Source: Tamlana carrageenivorans (GTDB taxonomy: Bacteria; Bacteroidota; Bacteroidia; Flavobacteriales; Flavobacteriaceae). Taken from it: DNA of 64,000 nt. This document shows, piece after piece, positions 9,719 through 17,829 of this stretch. A program made the position numbers and the translations under genes. The notes below the pieces were generated by a model. The model was not told the origin of the DNA. It searched no databases and worked only from the letters and a program-made list of their open reading frames with translations. Position 1 is the stretch's first letter. Every line of letters begins with the position of its first letter. Where the stretch lies: NCBI RefSeq assembly GCF_002893765.1, contig NZ_CP025938.1:806001-870000 (forward strand), written 5' to 3'.

Positions 9719-10234
9719 ATGAAAATATATAAATCAATTATTGGAGCCCTAATATTAATGGTTTCTTTAAGCTTAACTTCTTGCGATGAAGTAGAAGATA
9801 TAAATGTAGGTGGGAGCTCTGTTGAAAAAATGTCTGGAGACTGGTGGATCATTGCTTTGCAACCAGATGGAGTAACTCCAGCCTACGGAGGTGACTACGA
9901 GCAATTCTCAACATATAATACCGCTGCAAACAACGGTATGATGTGGGTAGATGATCATGGACACTGGATGGAAATTAAAACTCAAGTAGACACAGATTTA
10001 GACGCTATGACGTTCGAAGGTGAAGATAACGCCGATGAACTAATAACCGGAGGTACTGTAACAGTTAGCAATGGCGTAATCACCAAAGCAACCTACAAAA
10101 CTAACAGTAATACAATGGTTGACGAAATCTCTTTTGAAGCAGAATTTGATTGGGATCCAGGAACAGTATACAAATTTAAAGGTCATAAAAGAACTGGATT
10201 TGCTGAAGATGAAAATCCTCATTATTCAAACTAG
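9719..10234 (+). CDS. Small outer-membrane lipoprotein of the lipid-binding/BT_2261-like type
   Basis: A 171-residue lipoprotein with the lipobox Cys at residue 22 (LSLTSC) and an acidic start to the mature protein (DEVEDINVGG). The body reads as a small beta-barrel: a Gly-Asp-Trp-Trp (SGDWWIIAL) opening strand, then alternating strands to FKGHKRTGF. This resembles proteins annotated as lipid-binding (Pfam Lipid_bd) that recur as the last gene of SusCD-DUF5011 clusters. It is the last gene of the operon and is followed by a strong terminator. The family name does not prove lipid binding. In the Bacteroides counterpart the protein is an accessory surface subunit of the importer. Confidence 0.75.
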   Translation: MKIYKSIIGALILMVSLSLTSCDEVEDINVGGSSVEKMSGDWWIIALQPDGVTPAYGGDYEQFSTYNTAANNGMMWVDDHGHWMEIKTQVDTDLDAMTFEGEDNADELITGGTVTVSNGVITKATYKTNSNTMVDEISFEAEFDWDPGTVYKFKGHKRTGFAEDENPHYSN

Positions 10235-10262
10235 TTAAGTAAAATAATCTTTAATTAATTTT

Positions 10263-10298
10263 AAAAACCGATTTACATAATTGTAAATCGGTTTTTTT
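10263..10298 (+). terminator. Intrinsic terminator closing the second SusCD operon
   Basis: A 15-bp perfect stem: left arm 10263-10277 (AAAAACCGATTTACA), loop TAAT, right arm 10282-10296, running into a tract of seven T. It starts 28 bp after the stop of the last lipoprotein gene. The A-rich left flank would also let it act on the other strand, but no minus-strand gene ends here. Confidence 0.92.
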
Positions 10299-10373
10299 GT
10301 TTAGAGGTATTACTAGTGAAAAGATGGTACCAAATTTAGGATGCAATGTATTTTCTTTCATACCTTTACACCA

Positions 10374-11111
10374 ATGGAAAATCAAACACAAATATTCGGT
10401 ATTCGCGCTATCATTGAGGCTATTAACGCCAATCAAACTATAGACAAAGTTTTTCTTCAAAAAGGATTACAAGGCGATTTATTTTCAGAATTAGAGACTT
10501 TGGTGAATAAAAAATCCATTAACAAGTCCTATGTCCCTATTGAAAAACTGAATAAATTATCAAAAGGAAACCATCAAGGTGCTGTAGCTCAAATATCCCC
10601 TATTGCCTTTCATGATATGGAGACTTTGGTTTTAAATGTTATGGAATCTGGTAAAACACCATTATTTCTACTTTTAGATCAACTTAGCGATGTTAGAAAC
10701 TTTGGTGCCATTATAAGAACTGCCGAATGTACTGGAGTGGATGGCATTATTATTCAGAAAAAAGGTGGTGCTCCCGTAAATGGCGACACTATAAAAACGA
10801 GTGCTGGAGCCGTTTTTAAAGTCCCAATTTGCAAAGTAGACCATATTAAAGATGCGCTATTTTTTATGCAAGCATCCGGAATAAAAGTGATTGCTGCCAC
10901 CGAAAAAACAAACGACACCTTATATGATGTGTCTTTTAAAGAACCCTGCGCTATTGTTATGGGATCGGAAGGTCGCGGAATTAACCCTTCCATCATAAAA
11001 GTATCCGATGCTAAAGCTAAACTACCTTTACTAGGTGAGATAGAATCTTTAAATGTTTCGGTAGCTTGTGGGGCTTTTTTATATGAAGCACTTAGACAGC
11101 GACGTGATTAG
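10374..11111 (+). CDS. rlmB: TrmH-family rRNA 2'-O-methyltransferase (RlmB-like, SpoU)
   Basis: A 245-residue SPOUT methyltransferase that should methylate the 2'-OH of a guanosine in 23S rRNA. I use the ATG at 10374 (MENQTQIFGIRAIIEAI), because the FGIRAIIEA box is the usual N-terminus of RlmB; the ATG at 10341 would add 11 unlikely residues. Parts: N-terminal substrate-binding domain about 1-85, then the knotted domain with motif 1 DVRNFGAIIRTAE near residue 108, motif 2 IVMGSEGRG near residue 195, and motif 3 IESLNVSVACGAFLYEALRQR at the end. It is a single gene between the SusCD terminator and a convergent rhomboid gene. A near-consensus promoter element, TACCTTTA (10361-10368), lies only 5 nt before this start. 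Confidence 0.93.
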   Translation: MENQTQIFGIRAIIEAINANQTIDKVFLQKGLQGDLFSELETLVNKKSINKSYVPIEKLNKLSKGNHQGAVAQISPIAFHDMETLVLNVMESGKTPLFLLLDQLSDVRNFGAIIRTAECTGVDGIIIQKKGGAPVNGDTIKTSAGAVFKVPICKVDHIKDALFFMQASGIKVIAATEKTNDTLYDVSFKEPCAIVMGSEGRGINPSIIKVSDAKAKLPLLGEIESLNVSVACGAFLYEALRQRRD

Positions 11112-11225
11112 TTGGTTGTTGGAAAATAAAAATACATTTTTAAATTTCAGTTAAATTTTTCTTGGCTCTTGGCTCTTAAAAAGTATAAATTCTAATTTTA
11201 ATCTAAGGGTTTAAAAGAGTCTTTT

Positions 11226-11253
11226 CACTTCTAACTATTCACTTCTAACTATT
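11226..11253. repeat. Short tandem repeat at the 3' end of the rhomboid gene
   Basis: TTCACTTCTAACTA occurs twice back to back (about 11225-11252), overlapping the rhomboid stop codon. A second doublet, CTTGGCTCTTGGCTCTT, lies about 50 bp to the left. These look like simple slippage duplications between two convergent genes and have no evident function. Confidence 0.5.
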
Positions 11254-11997
11254 TTCCCCCTTTTCACTTTTATAAATATAATTATAGGTTACAGGATTTT
11301 CATTTTTGACATCTTGAACCTCATCATCGGCCTCAATACTTTCGATAAAATTTCCATTTTCATCAAAATGTTTTAAGAAAGGGTCATCGGCTTCATTATA
11401 GTCTTCTGCTTCCCAAACATACTTTATTGGTTGTTTAATCTGTTTTTTAAAAACAAGAGCAAAAAACAATCCGCAAAGTAATCCCGACAAGTGTCCCTCC
11501 CAAGATATCCCTTCTTTAATTGGCAAAGTATACCAAACCATACTTCCGTAAAGAAAAATTACTGCTAACGACAAAGCAACTAGTCTGTAATATTTAGCAA
11601 AAATCCCTTTAAAAAACAGAAAACTCACTAAAACATAAATGAGTCCGCTTGCCCCAATATGATAAGAAGGTCTACCAATACACCAAGTTAAAAATCCAGA
11701 TAATAAAATGCCATAAGCTAAAATTTTCCAGGCTATGGGGCGGTAGAAATAAAACAAGGCAGCCGAAAGCACAAACAGCGGAACCGTATTATGATATATA
11801 TGCTCGATATCACCATGGATAAAAGGACCAAACAAGATACCCCGCAAGCCTTTTATAGTTTGTGGGTAAAGGCCAAATTTATTAAAATGATACCCAAAGC
11901 GCACTTCAAACCAAAATACCAACCAAATAAGTAGAATAAAAAGTAATGGGTATGCTATGACCCCAGTTGTAAATTGAAATGATTCCTTTTGCTTCAT
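11245..11997 (-). CDS. Rhomboid-family intramembrane serine protease
   Basis: A 250-residue polytopic membrane protein with about six transmembrane helices. The catalytic dyad is visible: Ser117 in GASG (SYHIGASGLIYV) and His169 in the last core helix (WEGHLSGLLCG). The HGDIEHIYHN motif around residues 61-70 corresponds to the conserved H-x-x-x-H-N of helix 2. Rhomboids cut single-pass membrane proteins within the bilayer. The C-terminal 65 residues are hydrophilic and acidic (EAEDYNEADD, EADDEVQDVKNENP) and would be cytoplasmic. It is convergent with rlmB, and the stop codon overlaps a short direct repeat of TTCACTTCTAACTA. Substrate unknown. Confidence 0.93.
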   Translation of the reverse strand: MKQKESFQFTTGVIAYPLLFILLIWLVFWFEVRFGYHFNKFGLYPQTIKGLRGILFGPFIHGDIEHIYHNTVPLFVLSAALFYFYRPIAWKILAYGILLSGFLTWCIGRPSYHIGASGLIYVLVSFLFFKGIFAKYYRLVALSLAVIFLYGSMVWYTLPIKEGISWEGHLSGLLCGLFFALVFKKQIKQPIKYVWEAEDYNEADDPFLKHFDENGNFIESIEADDEVQDVKNENPVTYNYIYKSEKGENS

Positions 11998-12117
11998 CGG
12001 AATAAATATAGCAAAATGTTATCCAAATTCTATCATATGTTAAATTGGCATGTTATCCTTCGTTACAATCGTTAAAAAATGTTTCTTTCATTCCTAAACA
12101 TTGCATGATAAATGTTT

Positions 12118-12125
12118 TAATTTTA
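12118..12125 (+). promoter_or_regulatory. Near-consensus -7 element of rarA
   Basis: TAATTTTA differs from the Bacteroidota TAnnTTTG element at the last base only and ends 4 nt before the rarA ATG. If used, the transcript would start at or next to the start codon. No clear TTTG -33 box is visible at the expected spacing. Confidence 0.3.
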
Positions 12126-12129
12126 CAAC

Positions 12130-13413
12130 ATGAATGCAAATGAGCCTTTAGCAGAACGCCTACGTCCAAAAACACTTGATGACTATGTAAGTCAGACACA
12201 CCTTGTGGGCGAAACGGGTTCGTTAACACAACATATTAAGCAAGGTTTAATTCCTTCTATGATTTTTTGGGGCCCTCCAGGAACTGGCAAAACCACACTT
12301 GCTAATATTATTGCAACCGAATCTGGCAGACCTTTTTACACCCTAAGTGCCATAAATTCTGGCGTTAAAGACATTCGTGAGGTTATAGATAAAGCTAAAA
12401 ATAGCGGCGGACTCTTTACGGTTAAAAACCCCATTTTGTTTATTGATGAAATTCATCGCTTCAGCAAATCACAGCAGGACTCTTTGTTGCAAGCCGTTGA
12501 AAAAGGATGGATTACCCTTATAGGTGCCACTACCGAGAACCCTAGCTTTGAAGTCATTTCTGCCCTTTTATCGCGATGCCAAGTTTATATTCTTAATGCC
12601 TTTGATAAAAAAGATTTAGAAACACTACTAAATCGTGCTATTAAAAACGATGTATTCCTATCAAAGAAAAAGATTAAGTTAAAAGAAACCAGTGCGCTTT
12701 TAAAACTTTCTGGTGGTGATGGCAGGAAATTGCTTAATATTTTCGAACTTCTAGTAAACTCCTATGATTCGGATGTCATAGAAATTACCGACGAAGCAGT
12801 TTTACAACGCATACAAAACAATACGGTTCGATACGATAAAACAGGTGAACAACATTACGATATTATTTCTGCATTTATAAAATCCATTCGTGGTAGCGAC
12901 CCTAATGCTGCTGTTTACTGGTTAGCGCGCATGATTGAAGGCGGTGAAGATGTTAAATTTATAGCCCGTCGTTTACTTATTGCCGCTAGCGAAGATATTG
13001 GAAATGCCAATCCAACGGCATTAGTTATCGCTAATAACACGTTCCAAGCTGTTTCAACAATAGGTTTCCCCGAATCTCGAATTATTTTAAGTCAGTGTGC
13101 CACATATTTAGCCTGTTCTCCAAAAAGCAATGCTGCTTACGCTGCCATAGGTAAAGCGCAACAATTAGTAAAACAAACAGGCGATTTAAGTGTACCTCTA
13201 GACTTAAGAAATGCCCCTACAAAACTCATGAAAGAATTAGGTTATAGCGAAGATTACAAATATGCCCATAACTATGAAAACAATTTTGCCTCTCAAGAAT
13301 TCCTGCCTAACGCCATAAAAAACACGAAACTATACGACCCTGGCAATAATTCTAGAGAGCAGGCCCATCGTGAATTTTTAAAAAATCGTTGGAAAGACAA
13401 GTATAACTACTAA
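12130..13413 (+). CDS. rarA: Replication-associated recombination protein A (AAA+ ATPase, RarA/MgsA)
   Basis: A 427-residue clamp-loader-like AAA+ ATPase acting at stalled replication forks. Walker A is GPPGTGKT at 48-55; Walker B is LFIDEIHR near 103-110; sensor 1 is IGATTENPSFE; the arginine-finger region is SALLSRCQVY. The C-terminal MgsA domain begins at about residue 240 with YDIISAFIKSIRGSDPNAA and includes LAASEDIGNANP-like helices (IAASEDIGNANPTALV). Length and order match the family. It is convergent with the unknown secreted protein downstream (12 bp between stops). Confidence 0.96.
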   Translation: MNANEPLAERLRPKTLDDYVSQTHLVGETGSLTQHIKQGLIPSMIFWGPPGTGKTTLANIIATESGRPFYTLSAINSGVKDIREVIDKAKNSGGLFTVKNPILFIDEIHRFSKSQQDSLLQAVEKGWITLIGATTENPSFEVISALLSRCQVYILNAFDKKDLETLLNRAIKNDVFLSKKKIKLKETSALLKLSGGDGRKLLNIFELLVNSYDSDVIEITDEAVLQRIQNNTVRYDKTGEQHYDIISAFIKSIRGSDPNAAVYWLARMIEGGEDVKFIARRLLIAASEDIGNANPTALVIANNTFQAVSTIGFPESRIILSQCATYLACSPKSNAAYAAIGKAQQLVKQTGDLSVPLDLRNAPTKLMKELGYSEDYKYAHNYENNFASQEFLPNAIKNTKLYDPGNNSREQAHREFLKNRWKDKYNY

Positions 13414-13425
13414 CCTTTATACCTA

Positions 13426-14193
13426 CTAAAACTTGATATTAAGCACTTGTTGTTTTAGTACATCACCCTCATAATATTCCAAAACCCATTGGTTATCTTT
13501 TTTGTAAACTGTGGCACTTTTACCCTGCACTAAAAACACATCTTTAGCATTGGTTTTTTGTAATTTATAAACCACTTTTGGAGTATTATCCACAAGTTGA
13601 TAACCATTTGTTGTTTCTTGAGCGTAAAGGATACCGTTGGCTGTTTTAGCCTCTGAATTTACAGGGGTAGCAGGGACCAATGGGGTAGCCGGAATAGTAG
13701 AAACAGTTTTAGCATTAACTGCTGGGACAGATAAAACTAACGGTGTAGCTGCCACTGTGCCATCATACTTATAGTTAAGGTCTTCAAACGAAGTGAAAGC
13801 ATCTCTTAGTGCTAGATTATATGCCGTTTTATACTCTTTTTCACGACTTCGCCCTTCTTTAGATGTAAATACCGTTTGACCAGAGCAATTTTGAAGAACA
13901 ACCGATAATTTGGTTGTGAACATTCCCGAATTTTTTAACACATTAGATTTTAAGGCTATACAACCATTATCTACCAAATCCTGAGGAAACTCACTATTTT
14001 CCATAACGGGTGTAAAACCATATTTTTCAAATAAAAAGGCCGTTAAAGAATTAAGTTGATATAAATCGGGTTCATTTAAAAACTCATACTTACTAGGTAC
14101 AATAACATATTTATAAGTGTTCAAGTTTTTCTGTGCGATCGCAACCGATACCGAAAACAACGCTAAACATATGGATAATAATTTCAACTTCAT
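13426..14193 (-). CDS. Conserved secreted protein of unknown function
   Basis: A 255-residue protein with a type I signal peptide (MKLKLLSICLALFSVSVAIAQ). I do not recognise a named family. The N-terminal part (about 22-135) contains YKYVIVPSKYEFL and a conserved-looking pair of Cys residues (DNGCIALK, LQNCSGQT) that could form a disulfide. It is followed by a Pro/Ala/Val-rich linker (about 150-185) in which ATPLV/PATP recurs four times. The C-terminal part (about 188-255) is a small beta-rich domain with repeated strand-turn units (TNGYQLVDNTPKVVYKLQKT, VFLVQGKSATVYKKDNQWV, LEYYEGDV). Exported, probably periplasmic or outer-membrane associated; function not inferable. Confidence 0.75.
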   Translation of the reverse strand: MKLKLLSICLALFSVSVAIAQKNLNTYKYVIVPSKYEFLNEPDLYQLNSLTAFLFEKYGFTPVMENSEFPQDLVDNGCIALKSNVLKNSGMFTTKLSVVLQNCSGQTVFTSKEGRSREKEYKTAYNLALRDAFTSFEDLNYKYDGTVAATPLVLSVPAVNAKTVSTIPATPLVPATPVNSEAKTANGILYAQETTNGYQLVDNTPKVVYKLQKTNAKDVFLVQGKSATVYKKDNQWVLEYYEGDVLKQQVLNIKF

Positions 14194-14324
14194 TTTTTTC
14201 TACTTATTAGTTAAACAGGAGCTGTAAAGATACAATTTTCCATGATGTGGCATCCCAAAAGAAACGTTACAAAACTCTTAAAATCTATTGTTTTTACTGG
14301 TTTAAAACTGAGCAACCTCCGGTA

Positions 14325-15626
14325 TTAACTTTCATCTACAGAATCTAAAATAAGACTGAACAACTCTTTAAAGCCATCCCATTCTTTGTCTTCCGAAAAG
14401 GTATAATTATGAAACACAGGAACAAACTCTCCATTTACCGCTTTTATACTGCTTATAAGCTCATTTAGCACCTTCTTTTTATCTAATAAGGACCATTGTT
14501 TTAAAAGTGCTACATCCATAAGTTGATAAGGAATAATTTTTAACGGTGTTTGCACTTCATAATCTAAATCATAGAATAAAAAAGGCGTACAAGAGCCTGC
14601 TCTAAAGCCAATATGGTTAGGATACCCCATAGTGTAATCTTCTTTAATTTCTAATGAAATTAAATACCTATAGGTTTCGGGTAAATTCAACTTGGAATGC
14701 GATTGTCGGGAGGCAATTAAATTGGTGTTTAATACATCTTCCATTTTTTCTTTTTCTCGTTTCAGGCGTTTTTCATCCTCTAAAGCAAAAAAAGAAATTT
14801 TTAATCCCACTTGACAATAATCTGCAACATGCTTTATAAGTGAGACAAAATGTTTTTTATTTGGGCTTATCCCTTTATCATAGGTAGACAATTCGCCTAT
14901 TAAAAAAAAGAATAAAAACTTAAACCGTGTGTTTTTTTGTCGGTTTAACAAATACTTAAAAGTATCATGGGGGTCGTGCTTAAATCGAAGTAAAACTCCA
15001 AACCTATCATAAAGACTTACAATTCTTAATTTAGACAAATCGGATAGAACACCACCAAAAGTTCGCAACAGTCCTTTAAGTTTATATTTATAAGGACTTG
15101 GAACATCAATAATAGGCTTTACGGAATAATTTTTATCTGGAAACTTAAAATCTGGAAACTGCGCTTGTAAGGCCGCTTTAAATTTATAGGCCCAAATATC
15201 AACCACGGGTTGATGTAAAAAACCCGATTTATAGGCCAAACTTTCTTCGGCTGTAAAGCGACCAAATGCATCTTTAACATGCGGTAAATATTCTTCATAA
15301 CGCGATAGCATGTAAAATGAAGCCGAAAAAATATCAAAGGGAATGGCACTTTTATCTCCATTAAAGAAAAAACACTTGGTATTATCCCATTTCTGAATAT
15401 TTATATCGATATCACCCAAGCCTTGTTCAAATAAAATATCATGACATTTTACAAAAAACTCATTCCCAAGCGCCTGTTTTGTATAGGACATTTTTAAACT
15501 ATCGTGGGCAATAAAAGCTTCAATCTTAGTGGTAAACTTGACCTCAAAACCCAATATTCTTGTGCATATATGCTTAAATATATAGTTTAATCGGGGCGAT
15601 ATGTTATGAGTATATACGAGTAACAT
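14325..15626 (-). CDS. Polysaccharide deacetylase-family protein (NodB-like fold with DUF7033-type N-terminus)
   Basis: A 433-residue protein. The opening MLLVYTHNISPRLNYIFKHI and the segments IPFDIFSASFYMLSRYEEYLP and GFLHQPVVDIWAYKF are characteristic of a Bacteroidota protein usually annotated as a polysaccharide deacetylase family member. The C-terminal half has a TIM-barrel-like arrangement (RTFGGVLSDL, GLKISFFALEDE, HSKLNLPETYRYLISL, FVPVFHNYTFSEDKEW). I do not see a canonical metal-binding D-D/H-x3-H triad of active NodB enzymes, so catalysis is uncertain. No signal peptide, so cytoplasmic. It overlaps the upstream radC gene by one base (ATG/TAA overlap), indicating translational coupling. 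Confidence 0.75.
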   Translation of the reverse strand: MLLVYTHNISPRLNYIFKHICTRILGFEVKFTTKIEAFIAHDSLKMSYTKQALGNEFFVKCHDILFEQGLGDIDINIQKWDNTKCFFFNGDKSAIPFDIFSASFYMLSRYEEYLPHVKDAFGRFTAEESLAYKSGFLHQPVVDIWAYKFKAALQAQFPDFKFPDKNYSVKPIIDVPSPYKYKLKGLLRTFGGVLSDLSKLRIVSLYDRFGVLLRFKHDPHDTFKYLLNRQKNTRFKFLFFFLIGELSTYDKGISPNKKHFVSLIKHVADYCQVGLKISFFALEDEKRLKREKEKMEDVLNTNLIASRQSHSKLNLPETYRYLISLEIKEDYTMGYPNHIGFRAGSCTPFLFYDLDYEVQTPLKIIPYQLMDVALLKQWSLLDKKKVLNELISSIKAVNGEFVPVFHNYTFSEDKEWDGFKELFSLILDSVDES

Positions 15627-16324
15627 TACAACAAACTTTCATCTGCAAAGCTAAAATACGACGCTTCTGTTATGATTAAATGATCTAAAACCTGAATATC
15701 GAGATTTTGAGCTGCGATTTTTAATTTTTGAGTAATTTGCTTATCGGCTTCACTTGGCCTAAGAGTTCCCGACGGATGGTTATGCGCTAAAATTAAACCT
15801 GTTGCTCCTACTTCTAAAGCTGTTTTTAAAACCAAACGCACATCCACTAAAGTACCCGTAATACCACCTTTACTCAGCTGATTTTTTTGCAGTACTTTGT
15901 TTGAATTGTTTAGATAGATTATCCAAAATTCCTCATGATTAAGTTCGCCAATAACAGGCTGCATGTATTCAAATACCGAGCGGCTAGAACTAATTTTATA
16001 ACGCTCTAAAGCTTCTTCTCCCCGACGTCGCCTGCCTAATTCTAAGGCGGCTAAAATGGTAATCGCTTTTGCTTCACCAATCCCCTTAAATGCCATAAGT
16101 TGCTTAATTGATAACCGGCCTAACGCACTTAAATTGTTATTTGTACTAGCTAAAATACGTTTACACAAAGCCACGGCACTTTCATCTCGGTTTCCTGAAC
16201 CTATTAAAATAGCGACTAACTCGGCATCACTTAAAGCTGTTTTTCCTTTATATAGAAGTTTTTCTCGAGGCTGATCGTCTTGGCTCCAATGTTTTATGGA
16301 AAAGGAGACTGGTTTTTCTTGCAT
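15626..16324 (-). CDS. radC: RadC/JAB-domain protein
   Basis: A 232-residue RadC. The N-terminal helix-hairpin-helix region includes FKGIGEAKA at 79-87. The C-terminal JAB/MPN metalloprotease-like domain carries HNHPSG at 181-186 followed by the Asp of PSEAD near 194, which are the zinc ligands, and an upstream Glu near 128-132. The name comes from an old, since withdrawn link to DNA repair; the biochemical role is unknown. The start MQEKPVSFSIKHWSQDDQPREK matches the usual family N-terminus. Its stop overlaps the next gene by one base. The upstream gap toward the insertion element is very AT-rich; TAAATTTA on the minus strand is a near-consensus promoter element. Confidence 0.92.
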   Translation of the reverse strand: MQEKPVSFSIKHWSQDDQPREKLLYKGKTALSDAELVAILIGSGNRDESAVALCKRILASTNNNLSALGRLSIKQLMAFKGIGEAKAITILAALELGRRRRGEEALERYKISSSRSVFEYMQPVIGELNHEEFWIIYLNNSNKVLQKNQLSKGGITGTLVDVRLVLKTALEVGATGLILAHNHPSGTLRPSEADKQITQKLKIAAQNLDIQVLDHLIITEASYFSFADESLL

Positions 16325-16397
16325 CTGATAAATATAAAAATTGTAAATTTATAAATCAACAATGGATAATTTTAAATTTCAAAACACAGAAGCTTTT

Positions 16398-16408
16398 TAA
16401 TTCTTTAT
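16398..16408 (+). repeat. Target-site duplication, left copy, of the first IS4-family element
   Basis: TAATTCTTTAT at 16398-16408 recurs exactly at 17793-17803 on the other side of the element. Eleven bp is within the range reported for IS4-family transposition. Confidence 0.8.
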
Positions 16409-16434
16409 CATTAGTGTCCGATAAAAGATTTAAA

Positions 16435-16466
16435 AAGCGGGATTTCCAAGATAGGATTTCCCGCTT
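16435..16466. other. Subterminal hairpin in the left end of the first IS
   Basis: AAGCGGGA (16435-16442) and TCCCGCTT (16459-16466) form a perfect 8-bp stem between the left inverted repeat and the transposase start. In several IS elements, such hairpins sequester the translation start when transcription enters from outside. That role here is inferred from position only. Confidence 0.5.
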
Positions 16467-16500
16467 ATTTTGTATCTTGAAGTTATCACACATCCAAGAT

Positions 16501-17700
16501 ATGAATAAAAGTAAAAACTTTAGCGGACAACCCATAATCAAACAGGTATTAAATTTCATTTTGCCCAAAGATGTTCATCGGACAGCCAAAAAGCACAACA
16601 GCGATCGCTATACCAAAAAGTTTACCACCTATGAGCATTTGGCCACTATGGTATTTACCGTGATCAGTGGCTGTAGCTCACTTCGTGAGGTTTCCAGTAT
16701 TATGCTTGCCTGCGAGGGAAAGATCAACCATCTAGGACTCACGGACTTTCCAAAACGCAGTACCTTGTCAGATGCTAACAGGAGAAGAAGCTCTGAAGTA
16801 TTTGCCGATATTTATCATTTACTCTACAAACGTTACCATCGCTTTTTATCGGACAGCAGACCCTTAGAACCTGCAGTGAAGAACCTTAAAATCGTTGATT
16901 CCTCGACCATCCCCCTATTTAGTGACATTCTTAAAGGTGTAGGAAGGAACCCGCTCAACGGCAAAAAGAAAGGAGGTATCAAGATGCATACTATGATAAA
17001 CGCCATGGAAGACGTTCCTTGTCTGATTAAGTTTTCAAGCGCGGCCACGCACGACCACACCTTTTTAAAAGACCTGGAACTCAAGAAGGGCTCTTATGTG
17101 GTTTTTGACAAAGGGTATGTGGATTATGAGCAATACCAAAAATGGACACTGGAAGATGTTTACTTTGTGACTCGGCAAAAGGACAATGCTCGCTATACAA
17201 GCCTTGAAGAGTTTGATATCTCCAATAAAGTGGACGATGCTGTCTTAAAGGACGAAAAAATAGGGCTTACGGACAAAAACGGCAATGCTTTTTCCCTGAG
17301 GAGAATCGCTTTTTGGCACGAAAAGCACCAAAAAGTTTATGAGTTCATCACTAATAATTATGATCTTGATGCAGACAAAATAGCCGACATCTATAAAAAT
17401 AGGTGGCAGATTGAGACGATGTTCAAGCGGCTTAAACAGAACTTTCCGCTAAAGTATTTTTTGGGAGACAATCAAAATGCCATCGAAATACAAATCTGGG
17501 TCAGTTTGATAATCCAGCTCATTATGCTTGTGATCCAAAGAAAAACCCAAAGAAACTGGGCTTATTCCAATATGATGTCCGTCATACGATACCATTTGAT
17601 GACATATATCGATTTGTTCAAATTCCTGAAAAACCCAGAAGCTAATTGGGAAGAGATTACAACCAAAAACATTGGGCAATTAAGCCTTTTTGACCCATAA
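16501..17700 (+). CDS. IS4-family DDE transposase
   Basis: A 399-residue transposase. I start at the ATG at 16501 (MNKSKNFSGQPIIKQVLNFI), which is the usual start of this DUF4372-containing group. The frame is open further upstream to 16414, but that stretch overlaps the IS end and hairpin. Catalytic features: first Asp in KIVDSSTIPLF near residue 134, second Asp in VVFDKGYVDY near 205, and the IS4 signature Y-(2)-R-(3)-E-(6)-K in YKNRWQIETMFKRLK near 299. The N-terminal DUF4372 domain spans about 5-80. It cuts and pastes the element. All key residues are present, so the enzyme should be functional. Confidence 0.93.
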   Translation: MNKSKNFSGQPIIKQVLNFILPKDVHRTAKKHNSDRYTKKFTTYEHLATMVFTVISGCSSLREVSSIMLACEGKINHLGLTDFPKRSTLSDANRRRSSEVFADIYHLLYKRYHRFLSDSRPLEPAVKNLKIVDSSTIPLFSDILKGVGRNPLNGKKKGGIKMHTMINAMEDVPCLIKFSSAATHDHTFLKDLELKKGSYVVFDKGYVDYEQYQKWTLEDVYFVTRQKDNARYTSLEEFDISNKVDDAVLKDEKIGLTDKNGNAFSLRRIAFWHEKHQKVYEFITNNYDLDADKIADIYKNRWQIETMFKRLKQNFPLKYFLGDNQNAIEIQIWVSLIIQLIMLVIQRKTQRNWAYSNMMSVIRYHLMTYIDLFKFLKNPEANWEEITTKNIGQLSLFDP

Positions 17701-17736
17701 GGAGGTTCTGTTTTCAAAATAAAGAGTGCGATCAAT

Positions 17737-17763
17737 AAAAAAGGCCAACACCAAAGCTTTTTT
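17737..17763 (+). terminator. Weak hairpin after the IS4 transposase
   Basis: AAAAAAG (17737-17743) and CTTTTTT (17757-17763) can pair around a 13-nt loop, between the transposase stop and the right inverted repeat. The T run lies within the stem, so this is only a weak terminator candidate. Confidence 0.35.
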
Positions 17764-17792
17764 AGCTAATTCTGTTTTTTATCGGACAACAA

Positions 17793-17803
17793 TAATTCTT
17801 TAT
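17793..17803 (+). repeat. Target-site duplication, right copy, of the first IS4-family element
   Basis: An exact copy of TAATTCTTTAT at 16398-16408. It marks the right boundary of the insertion, 26 bp before the next start codon. Confidence 0.8.
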
Positions 17804-17829
17804 ATACATGATTAAAAACCATTACACTT

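Larger units (their letters stand above)
16409..17792 (+). mobile_element. Intact IS4-family insertion sequence (about 1.38 kb)
   Basis: The element carries one transposase gene and is bounded by imperfect inverted ends. The left end has TGTCCGATAAAAGA (16415-16428) and the right end, read inwards on the other strand, has TGTCCGATAAAAAA (from 17788). The outer 5-6 bp are less well matched (CATTAG versus TTGT). Perfect 11-bp direct repeats flank it, so it is a complete insertion that has not been rearranged since. It sits between radC and a dienelactone hydrolase gene, 26 bp (excluding the duplication) before the latter's start codon. A hairpin at each subterminal region may insulate transposase expression. 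Confidence 0.85.

Noticed and set aside
16414..16500. Upstream start for the first IS4 transposase
   Set aside because: It overlaps the inverted repeat and hairpin; homologous transposases begin at the MNKSKNF position.
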